From Thuidium tamariscinum (lineage: Eukaryota > Streptophyta > Bryopsida > Hypnales > Thuidiaceae), in NCBI GenBank assembly GCA_947034885.2, contig OX344750.2, positions 34,644,821-34,708,820 of the forward strand: a DNA stretch of 64,000 nt, in the 5' to 3' direction. The notes under the pieces were generated by a model, which saw only the letters and a list, made by a program, of their open reading frames with translations, ran no database searches and was not told the origin of the DNA. This document shows positions 36,105 to 46,027 of the stretch, piece by piece. Within the stretch, counting starts at the first letter, position 1. Each line of letters starts with the position of its first letter. A program made the translations under genes and the position numbers.

Positions 36105-36323
36105 GGGAGAGGCACCCAATGGCATCCCTATACCCAATGCCGTCCGTTTCTACAGCACACAATCATTTTAGGCTATAAATGTAGGTAGGCAGTACATGGC
36201 TTATTGCTTTTGACCTAAAACAATAAGCAGTCTACAGTCCCGCTACATTTCTATTCTAGAATGAACAACTAACTTAGAAACGGACGGCATTGGGTACAAG
36301 GACGCCATTGGGTGCCTCTTCCT
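36105..36323. mobile_element. Tourist-like (Harbinger-type) MITE, 219 bp
   Basis: TIRs of about 45-50 bp (GGGAGAGGCACCCAATGGCA left; complement of the right AGGAAGAGGCACCCAATGGC) include GCCGTCCGTTTCTA on both sides. TAA stands immediately outside each end (36102-36104 and 36324-36326), the target duplication typical of PIF/Harbinger. The ends differ from the 3.5-kb Harbinger element here, so that element is not its direct source. Confidence 0.82.
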
Positions 36324-36453
36324 TAATTTGGGGTCCTTGATTGCAAATATGAATTTAGGATTTGCAAAAAAAAAATTGCAAAACATTAAAAAACAAACTT
36401 AGTGTTTATTCCTGGGGTAAATCCATCCCACTAGTCCTACTTTATAGGATAGG

Positions 36454-37491
36454 TATAAGATAGGCACACCCAAAAGTGCCACATTCTTAAAAGCACCATC
36501 TATAGTGTGATACATTTTCAAAATCAGTCATGTTCATAGACTGTAGATGGCGATTTCACAAACAAACTTTGATCATTAATAACTTTTGCATATGGTATCC
36601 AAATCCTGCGTTCTTTGGTGTGTTGGAATCAGGGGTTATTTTAAGCGATAAAAAGATTGAAAGAACCAAAATATTATCTTCCACACCAAGCCCTCAGAAA
36701 AATTTGGAAGAAAAAAAATTTTAAAAGCCAAATGTAAATTTTTCAATCACACCCTAGTAGCCACTACCTTGACAATGACTACTAGGATTTGCCACCTTGT
36801 CACCACCTATCTAAATGTTGATGCAACAACTTTACATCTGCAATCGCCTAAAATATACCAAAGTTGGAGATATAGGTATAGATTGTAGCTACATATACAA
36901 GGGCACCTCCATCCTATCACTAGATTTTGTTACTTTTTTTGAAGCTACAATATTCTTGCTCTCAATTTTACTTGGCTTTTCCTTCCAATTGCAATCTTTG
37001 AGGTTGCATTATTGGTATAGAAACCATTTAAAACTTTATGCACATGAATTAGGAAGATATTGAACTTTGAAGCCCAAGTATATGAATGAGTTGTAGTTCA
37101 TGTGCTTAAGCTTGTGAGTTGTAGTTTTCATACTTCATGTACATCCCATTTTGCACCACTCTTCAAAATATGGTTGCCCTACTTTGCACCAATCTAAGAG
37201 TTGTAGTTGGTGAAGATGTTTTTTGTTTTTGTTTTGTTTTGAAGCCATATAGCTTACACTAATTTCTAACTTGGAGCCAAATTTTGCACCAAAAGTAAAT
37301 TTGACTATTGCCTAACCTCAACCACTTACTTCTCACCTGGAGCCCAAATCCAAATTCTCTTAAAATCAAAAAAACAACACTGGTTGGAACATGCTTTTAC
37401 TTGCCAACAAAATTGCATGAAAATCTGAACAAGCTAATAACAGCAACTAGGCACAATATGAGTAAGTGGTGCTTTTGGGTGTCGCCACCTA
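36454..37491. mobile_element. TATAAGGTAGG-family MITE (copy 2), split by a hAT-like insertion
   Basis: The left part, 36454-36629, starts TATAAGATAGGCACACCCAA. The right part, 37383 to about 37491, ends GCTTTTGGGTGTCGCCACCT. Together they match copies 1 and 3. The split falls exactly at the duplicated GTTGGAA, where the 753-bp element entered. Confidence 0.8.
36630..37382. mobile_element. hAT-like non-autonomous element, 753 bp, nested
   Basis: Flanked by GTTGGAAT (36622-36629) and GTTGGAAC (37383-37390), an 8-bp duplication with one mismatch. The short ends CAGGGGTT and complement CAGTGTTG fit the hAT pattern. Its largest ORF (82 codons at 36815-37063) has a hydrophobic stretch but does not resemble a transposase. 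TTTGCACC occurs three times in its right half. Confidence 0.7.
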
Positions 37492-37504
37492 GTGGCCTCC
37501 GTAC

Positions 37505-37633
37505 CAGGGCTTTTTTTTGGACCAGTGTCCCCCGTGCTAGCCTCACTGTAGAGGTCAGATTTTGGAGGGACGAACTAGCAGAGGTCAGAATCCTGTCAAA
37601 CTGCTGAAATTTTGCCAGAAGAAAAAAGCCCTG
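37505..37633. mobile_element. hAT-type MITE, CAGGGCTTTTTT family (copy 1)
   Basis: CAGGGCTTTTTTTTGG at the left and AAAAAAGCCCTG at the right form the TIR. CTCCGTAC and CTCCTAAC flank it (6 of 8 matching). The body has GAGGTCAGATTTTGGAGGGA and a second GAGGTCAGAAT copy. Confidence 0.85.
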
Positions 37634-37918
37634 CTCCTAACTGTTTCATCTCCATCTTCACCACTCTCCCATGGTGGACATGAATTGCAAGCTGGGTGAG
37701 GTAAGGTAAGATGGAGGAGAGCCTTGCTAGAGGGACAAAGTTGTTTTTCATCCTTGGCATCATGGCTGAGGTCCAATTTGACTTACTGTACATGAAAGTT
37801 GGATTCAGAATAAATTATGTCATGTTTTTGTAAAAAGTTTCAAATGGTGTGAGGTGATGTGGACCCCCAAGAATTGGATATAAAAATTCAATTTTGGAAT
37901 CAAAGTGTGGATTTACAC

Positions 37919-38045
37919 CAGGGCTTTTTTTTACGAGTGTCCCCCGTGCTGGCTTCACTGCAGAGGTCAGATTTTGGAGGGACGAACTAGCAGAGGTCAG
38001 AATTCTGTCAAACTGGCAAAATTTTGCCAGAAAAAAAAAGTCCTG
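37919..38045. mobile_element. hAT-type MITE, CAGGGCTTTTTT family (copy 2)
   Basis: 127 bp, nearly identical to copy 1 in the same orientation about 290 bp upstream. Flanks ATTTACAC and ATTCAAAC match at 6 of 8 positions. Confidence 0.85.
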
Positions 38046-38174
38046 ATTCAAACTTGCATGTATAGTATTGTGAGGAGGAAGAAACTGTCCCGGAAACTGT
38101 CAACAAGAAGATATGGCTTTGCACTGTAGGAACCACACTTGATTTCAACCCCTTTCTAAAACTAACAACCAGAG

Positions 38175-38622
38175 ATTCTTGCCTAAAATGTACTCCCCCT
38201 ATTCATGAGAATCTTAGGTGAAATTTGGAAATATCTACTTTTAATGCTCTGAGAATTTGTAGTTTATTCCTACTTCATCCAAAAATACATTCTAAGATAA
38301 TCTAGATTCTCTTGTTGAGTACCAACAAGATCCAATAAAAAAAATTCAATATAATATTGGAAACCATGTTGAATTGATTATTTGGACAATTTTAGACGTT
38401 GTTATCTAAAGACTAATAAAAAAATTCAATATGGTTCCCTTTGTTATATTGAAATATTTTTGTAGGATGTTGTTGGTAGTCAAAAGGAGATTTTAGATTC
38501 TCCTGAGATCCATTTTTTGAATACCATATGAATAAACTATGAATATTTAAAGTATTGAAAATAGGTATTTCTAAAATCAACTTCTAGACTCATGAATAGT
38601 GGGAGTAATTTTTAGGCAAGAA
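38175..38622. mobile_element. Stowaway-like MITE with an extended outer inverted repeat
   Basis: Inner ends TACTCCCCCTATTCATGAG and complement TACTCCCACTATTCATGAG match the TA-CTCCC terminus of Stowaway (Tc1/mariner) MITEs. The inverted repeat continues outward past the TA for about 15 bp (ATTCTTGCCTAAAA both sides). A subterminal AATAAAAAAATTCAATAT block occurs twice. Confidence 0.75.
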
Positions 38623-41229
38623 TCTATATGGAGTGCTTTTACATAAGGGTAGAAATTACGGGTAAAGTTATCTTATTTGATTTTGGTGAAAACAAGAATT
38701 ATACCTGTTCTATGTGAAGATCAAATTCAGGTACAAATTGAATCTTTTTTGAATTTCTGAAATATTTTATGCAAAATGTTGAAAGGGCCACAAAAAAATT
38801 TCTTCTGTGTTACAAATTATTAAATTACTTTATCTTATGTACAAGAAATTTCATAAGTAGTATTTTTAAGTGTAATACTCTAAAACCATTTATTTTGATG
38901 ATTTTCATCAACTTGAAAAGATAAACTAAAAGAAAATGTAGAAATTTGAAATATACTTTAATTGAAAAGAAGCACAACAACAAGAAAATAAGTAATCGCA
39001 ACAACCAAAACAAGAAGAGTTGTGGTAGATGAAAACCGAAAAAATGAATCCCCTAAGTAATTAAATCTTAAAATCTGATTTCTATCTATTTGAAACCATT
39101 CTGGACAACAAGTAATATTTTTCAATAGTTTGTAGTTGAATTTGACCCCAATGTACAATATCTACAAAATATATAGCAAATGTGGAATTATTGAAAATGG
39201 AAGAGTTTAAGTAGATAAAATAATCATACTATATTATAGAATATGTGATAAATAGTGGTTATCCAAAAAATTAGATTCATTATTTGGCATTGCAAGAATT
39301 TTGAGTTTACTAAGAATATAGTAACACATGAAAAATGTAACATCGGCAACCTTGCAAAAGATTTATTTTGAGGAACTTTGGCTTTTAAAAACATTGCTTA
39401 TTTGATAGATACAGAGCAATGAATACTATACATACATACATATATACTTCTAATGTATAAAATAGATGCTTTACACGAGAACACTTGATACGGGCATATA
39501 ATGAAACTTCTATCTAAAAGTAATCCAAGTTTAATTGTGCTTCTATTGTGATTGATTAACCAAGTGATTAGCACATACATAGGGATAGTTGAACAAATGC
39601 CTACAATCCTACATTAAAAGATGGAAAAGTACATAGAAATGCATATAGTTGGCCATAATACACATAAGTATTGAAAAAATTGCTATATACAATATGTTGT
39701 ATCATGATTCTTTACAACGTCCTTTCTAGAAAGAAACTATTTGTATGTGCCATCTTAGTATTTTTTTTCCCAAAGAAATTACAAATGCTATTGAAGACAT
39801 TGAAGGGAAGCATCTTTTACAAAAACTAAGTTTTATTTCCTTGGAACCTAAAAGGATAAATACAAAGTGAGTTTTATATATATTTTTAAATATTAAGATA
39901 TATTGTGGTAAGTATTAACAAAGAAAGCATTTCATTCATCTAATTGGGTTATTTATGTCATTGGCCAAGTTCCAGTCCCTGTACATATGGACGATACTTT
40001 TGTAAAATTTTAGTGTAGAATGGGGAGTTCTTCTAGTTTTCCAACAAGTCGATTTGCAAAGAAAAAAGCTTGCTATTAAAGACTGGTCTTGTTTTTGGTA
40101 CTTTTCTAAGTATTCAAGCAAGCCTATTTTTAAAAATTGAAAAGTTCCACCTCATTTAGAAATAATTCATACCTATATGAAAATGTGCTACTTGTTATAT
40201 TTTGATTTTGGGGGCAAGAAATGATGTGTCTTATAATGGAGGTAGTTCTAGAATCTCTTATAAAGCATATATAGAATTCTTTTTTTACTCATTCCTCAAA
40301 AAAATTCCAAATTAAATAGTATAGTAGATTTTGATGGTTTTAATGGTTTTGATGATACAACATTAGAACCAGTAGAATAAGCATGTCTCTTTATTAATTT
40401 TAGATTTCTTAGCAATTTATTATATTCTATGATTGTTTAGATTTTAGATTTTGTTATTTTTTGTTAGATTCAACTACTAATTCTCTCACTTTATTTGATA
40501 TCCCAAACATATTTTTTTTTAATTTCAAAGAAAGAACACTTCCCTAATTTTAAGACCACAACTTTCAAGAACAAGTTTTTTTAAGCCATCCTAGACATGA
40601 AATTTCTTCTTTTGGCAAAACCTTTATGAAAAAAAAAATTGTATTTTAGACTGTAATATAAAATATCTCATCCTAAAGAAACAAATTGAAACTTCAATAT
40701 AAAATATCTAGTGCTAAAGAAACAAATTGAGATTGTATTAAGGATTTTTAATTCCTAAATGGCCAATAATTTTTTTGGACTTCTTAAATTAAAATCTGAA
40801 CTAAACAAAAAGCCAAAGTTCTGGTAAGTTTGTCATTAGTTTTGAATTATAACATTACAATGTTCAACTACACATAATATGTTTCTGTTAGAAAAATAAA
40901 ACACGAAATATTAGATATGAATTTAAAGGACTAAAATACTTAATTGCAAGGCAATGTGAACTTGAAGTCTTTTTGTTCTTTTTTTACATGCCAAAATCTA
41001 AGATTGAGGTGATAAAAAATAATATGAGACTAAAGAATGTAATATTTATTACTATAATCAATGTATGACTTTTCAAAATCTAGTTTATATAATTTTTAAC
41101 ACTTGAATACAATTAGTGCCAATTTGTGGCTTTTGGATAGCAAAAAGACGATCTAGAGAGATAAAAACATTTGTTCATCCATTTTTTGTTTGTTAACCTT
41201 TTATGGAGGGTTATGAATTATATGAAGAG
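38623..41229. other. Intergenic, no gene seen
   Basis: AT-rich sequence with ORFs up to about 66 codons and no recognisable motif, RNA gene or element end. Confidence 0.5.
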
Positions 41230-41785
41230 TAAGTTACCTAATTGATTTTGTAGTCTTGGTAGTATTTGTCTTCACGTGAATGAGAAGTTAGAAAAAAAAA
41301 ATGGATCACAAAATATGCGATTTTAGTGTATTTTGGAAAGTTCCTCCTTGCTCTAAATCTCAAATTTCTCTACAAAAAAAAAGACGTTTTTTGAATTTGA
41401 GTCTCACTACAAAAGGAAGGTTTTCTATTGAAGTTTCTACTCCAATTTAAATTTTGAAAAAATTCGTAATATTGAATATTTTATAGCATTTTGAACTTTG
41501 TATGTATTTTCAATGTCTATTGTATTCTAATCATAGAATGACACAGAATTTAAATTGACACCATTATATGTATTCCTTAAAAAAATTTCAAAAAAATCAA
41601 TTCTCAATAAAAAAAAAAAGAATCTAAAATTTTGTGAAGTGTAGAAGACATGTAATTTCATCCTTGAAAAATAAGTATAAAATTTTCATACATATCTAGT
41701 TAAAAAATGGCAACAAACTCAATGATGGGCAATATGGCTTGAAACTAGTGGTTATAGCCTTATAGGTCCGTCCTTTAAGGGTTAA
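41230..41785 (+). repeat. TTAA-ended repeat family B (copy 2)
   Basis: Aligns with 52280-52830: TTTTAGTGTATTTTGGAAAG, TTTCTACTCCAATTTAAATT, TAGAAGACATGTAATTTCAT, CATACATATCTAG. It ends at a family-type terminus CCGTCCTTTAAGGGTTAA (TTAA 41782-41785). The left end is not resolved. Confidence 0.6.
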
Positions 41786-41853
41786 ACAAATTTTTGATGT
41801 GGTTTTTTCACCAAGATCATGTCTATATTTGTGGCTCATTTCCAAGAGCCTTT

Positions 41854-42901
41854 CATTCCTAAAGAACCAAGGTATATTTTTCAGCAATATAGAAATTTTG
41901 GGCAAATACTTGTGACTAGAAATTTCCATGTTTTGGACCCAAACTTTAATAGAAAGTGTGTACAAGGAATATCTTTGAGGCCTAATAATTTTTGTAATTT
42001 TTGACTATATGAATTAAAATTTCTTTGCATAATATATTGTTCTCATCTCAACTCAAGCAATCTAGACAAATGAATAAAATCATGTTTCTTAGAGACCAAA
42101 ATTTAAAATTGTTTTTTCTTAATTCATATAGTATATAACTATATATGTAGGAAGCTTGCCCTTGATCCTATGGACATTGGCTCATTGTCATGACGAACAG
42201 ACACTTTATTCACGCCGGACTACTTTTTAGTTGACCGGAGTTTCTATCTATCTGTAGGAAGCTTTGAATCATTCCATTTTAATATATAAGCCAAAAGTTA
42301 TTAAGAGTTTAGTTTGTGGGTAGTTATGGATTTTCCCACTTTAAAACAAACTTTGATGTCCTTTTTTCAGCTCAATTTTCAATATTTTTGGAAAAAATAA
42401 AAACATTGGGTGTAGGTTGTTTATTATAATATAACAATCATTTGGATTGACAACTTTCAATTTCATAACTAAATTCTTAACAATTTAGTATTTTGAACTT
42501 CTTTCTACTTACTAATTTTTTCATATATGTTGTGCAATTTTGAATGATCTATAATTTCTTAACCATATAGCCAACTTGCCTTCAAGAAAGAATCCAAAGG
42601 AGATTCCACATTTTAGACAATTATTTACATAAATGTGAGCTTGTAAAGGGCAATTGCTTAGTTTTTTTCCAAGGCCCAAAAAAGGATTTTGGTCAATTCA
42701 AATGCTAATGTCTTGTAATCTATACAAAAAAAATTCTAATTTTTTTTACATATTTGAAAACCAGATTATTACATGTACCTATAGTTATATGTATGAAAAA
42801 ACTACTTTTCACAAAAATTTGATATTTATTTTAGAACTGGCAATTTTGGAGCATTTTTGGTGAAAACATAGTCAAAGAACAAAAATATATTTAGGGGTCA
42901 A
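41854..42901. mobile_element. TTAA family A, full-length copy with insertion
   Basis: Starts near TTCCTAAAGAACCAAGGTAT and ends ATATTTAGGGGTCAA, with all internal blocks of the 934-bp copy. Subtracting the 107-bp insertion and its duplication leaves about 941 bp. Both terminal TTAA sites have point changes, so the copy is old. Confidence 0.75.
42158..42253. other. 96-bp insert flanked by 11-bp direct repeats
   Basis: GTAGGAAGCTT stands at 42147-42157 and 42254-42264 on both sides of a GC-richer 96-bp segment absent from all other family A copies. The segment has a small CCGGACTA...TAGTTGACCGG stem but no TIR or poly(A) tail. It may be a small retroposed fragment or filler DNA from break repair. 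Confidence 0.75.
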
Positions 42902-44028
42902 TATTAGAGAATGAAGATTTGCTATGCAATCCTTTGTACAAAATCTTCAATAGGAAAATCACAGAAATTTATAAAAAATAAGATTTTTGATGAAAGAAAT
43001 AGAATTATAGAATAACTTTAAAGGTTATTCAACACTAAACAAAATACCAAAAAAGTAATTTGAAGAGATTTTATTTTGACTATACACATTAGTTGATACA
43101 TGAATATGGTGTCCTAGGCATGTAGGGATAACAATAAATATTTTATATTCACTTATAAAATTTGAAGTCCAAGGCATAAATTTTGCTAAAAAACACTAAA
43201 TTGTCGATAAGTCAAAAAGCATTAGAGAACTGTTAATCAAAATGTAAAGAATGTTGTACTAAACAATCTACAATTGGAATTTTGTTTTCTTTTTAGACTA
43301 CAAAAATTTAAGTTCATTATTTAACTTCAAGTAGTATATTTTTACAAATATGTTGTGATTGTCCACAAAAGAAAAATTTCCTTGACATTCATTTTACCAA
43401 TCAAAATAGGATTTTGAAGAGTATATGGTATTATAATACTATTGTTTGAATTCATGGATTTTTTCCATGTGGATCCAAAGAAGATTTAGTAAATTCTTTC
43501 TATTCATTATTTAGGGCATTGTTTGTAGTTAAAAAATGTATTAATCTTTTGTTGCAAAATGACTTGGACATTGCTATTTAAATAAATAAATAAATTTAGT
43601 ACATCATAAGTATTTTTGATCTAAACTAATGTGATCCCCTTGTCCTTATCTTTAGGACAAAATGTGGGTAACTGTATTGTTGTTGTTTTTGTTGAATTCC
43701 TAAATAGGTATCTAATGCATCGTCCAATTGTACCTTTCAAGTAATAGATAGATATTGTATTTTCACCTTTTCAGATGAGTGAAGTAAAAATCCTAAAGAA
43801 GTCAACAAAAAGTTAGTAATATTGGCATGTTTTAATTAAGGTAAGTCAAAAGTAACATTAGGAAAATTTTCACCCCTCAAAGGAGCCGTGAATTTTGCCC
43901 CCCTTGTTGCAATTATAGAAATAAATAAAAAATTAATTCTTTGATATTTGAAATTTGATGTGACACTACTAGTGCTTTGTCAACATGACATCAGATTGAC
44001 TTTATAAATTTTTTATTTTTTTAAATCC

Positions 44029-44031
<3 letters not shown>
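42902..44031. other. Intergenic, no gene seen
   Basis: AT-rich, short ORFs only, no repeat ends found. Confidence 0.5.

Positions 44032-44103
<72 letters not shown>
44032..44103. repeat. (TA)n microsatellite
   Basis: About 35 perfect TA units. Unlike the 34.3-kb array, no family A sequence surrounds it. A 102-codon ORF on the minus strand (44002-44310) runs through it and is probably a repeat artefact. Confidence 0.95.
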
Positions 44104-44109
<6 letters not shown>

Positions 44110-44535
44110 TTCTTTCTTTCTTTTTGTCTTTGCATTTCGGGGTGCTAAAAATGAAATCTTAATAGCCCTTTGGAGGAGTGAAATTTTTTCTAATGAGAGT
44201 CTCAAAGGTAAGTTGAGTTGAAATATCAATTCCAATTGTCCCTCCCCATCAATTAACACTTCATAGTAAAGATACTTGTGACACTTATATCGTATTGACA
44301 CTTTTAACACTTATGGAGGATATCATAAACATATATAACAATGACATAAATAATACTTATATGACTTTGCAATTAATAACAACAAATGCTTATATAAATA
44401 AAGGATGACAATATGTAAGATTTGAATGTCATTGTGCATTCAAATATAATAGAAACACAAATCTAAAGTAGACTAATGAGATCCTTGTGTACACCAAGAG
44501 CCCATCTCCATTGTAAACCTAAATTTTTAGCCTTT

Positions 44536-44912
44536 TTAACCCCTAAAGCCCTAAGGTATGTTTTTTGGCATTATAAGTTTTTTGGGCAATTCACTACAAA
44601 TGGAGTTTTATTTTTTTTCTTTGAATTTTTTACATAAGATGTGCCCAAGGAGCATCTTTAAGGCCCAACAATTTTTGTAACTTTTGACTTTGTGGCTAAA
44701 AAGTTATGGCATGATATGTCGTTTTCTTTACTTGGAGGGAAACCTGGGCAGCTGAAAAAACTTCTTTAAATTTTTTTTCTTTCAAAAGTTAAATTCCAAA
44801 TTGATTCTTTAGGTTTTTACAAACATGGGAAACTTTGTTTCATTCCATTTGGATTAAGGAGTCAAAAGTTATGAGCAATTTTAGTTTGCGGGTAGGTATG
44901 GTTTTCAAAAAT
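44536..44912 (+). mobile_element. TTAA family A, half-length copy
   Basis: Starts TTAACCCCTAAAGCCCTAAG and ends at the shared inner breakpoint GGGTAGGTATGGTTTTCAAA. Close relative of the copies at 33871-34248 (reverse) and 51169-51540. Confidence 0.8.
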
Positions 44913-45093
44913 TCTATCAAAATTTCATTACATTGCTAAATCTTCAAATGGCAAAATGCTAGAACACAAAGAGGTTGATGCAATGGGATTAAAGTTTAGA
45001 TCTCAAAAATGTTGATGGAATCTACAACAAATATTGTTTGCATGTTGTGGAATGGATGATGTATGAAGATATTGTAAGTCATATACAAGACTA

Positions 45094-46027
45094 TTAACCC
45101 CTAAAGGTCGGAGACTATGTCTTCACCAAAAACACACCAAAACTGCCATGTCTACTTCAAGCACCAAATTTTTGAAAAAAAACATTTTTAGACACATGTA
45201 ACCATAGGATCTTATAATAAACTTGTGTAAGAAGATGTGGAAAAAATTTCAGAATTTTCCACCGTATAGATTGCAAGATATTAGCATTTGAATTGACAAA
45301 AAACCCTTTTTTTGTCCCTGCAAAAAAGCGGGCAGCTGCACTTCACAAGGTCACATTTCTATGAAAAAATGTCCCAAATGGTGGTTACTCTTTGAATTCA
45401 GTTTACAATTCAAGTTGGATGTATGGTCAAAAAATTTCAAATCATTTGGAATTGTACAACATATAGGAAAAAAATAGTAAGTAGAAAGAAGTAGAAAATG
45501 TTTGAAAACACTAAATTGTGAATAATTTATTTATAAAAATGAAAAATGAAAATCCCAATGGTTGTAATGTTGTGACAAACAATCAACATCCAAATTTTTA
45601 ATTTTTTTTCAAAAATATTTAAAATTGAGGAAAATAAAGGCTTCCAAAGTTTATTTTAGAGTAGAGAATCCATAACTGCCCGCAAACTAAATCTCTTTAT
45701 AACTTTCATCTCATAAATCAAAATGGAGTGATTCAAAGCTTTCTGCATATATGTACATCTAGAAAACCAATTTCAAATTTTTAATTTTGAAAAAAAAGTT
45801 TTTATAAGAAATTTTTGGGCTGCCCGCCGACCAATGAAAACTACATATCATGCAATAACTTTTTGACCATGTAGTCAAAAGTTATGAAAATTGTTGTGCC
45901 TTCAAGATACTCCTCGGACACATGTTGTGTGAAAATTTCAAAGAAAAAAAATAAAAACTCCACCCGTAGTGAGCTGCCCAAAATCGCTATGTTGCCAAAA
46001 AACGCAGTTTGGTCCTTTAGGGGTTAA
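45094..46027 (+). mobile_element. TTAA family A, best full-length copy (934 bp)
   Basis: Ends are exactly inverted: TTAACCCCTAAAGG at 45094 and CCTTTAGGGGTTAA ending at 46027. Copies agree on TTAA at both sides while the bases outside vary, pointing to TTAA as target duplication. No ORF above background, so it is non-autonomous. Confidence 0.85.

Noticed and set aside
36815-37063. 82-codon ORF inside the hAT-like element as a transposase
   Set aside because: It has no hAT dimerisation or zinc-finger motif and is far too short.
44002-44310. 102-codon minus ORF
   Set aside because: It runs through the second TA microsatellite and shows no other conserved feature.
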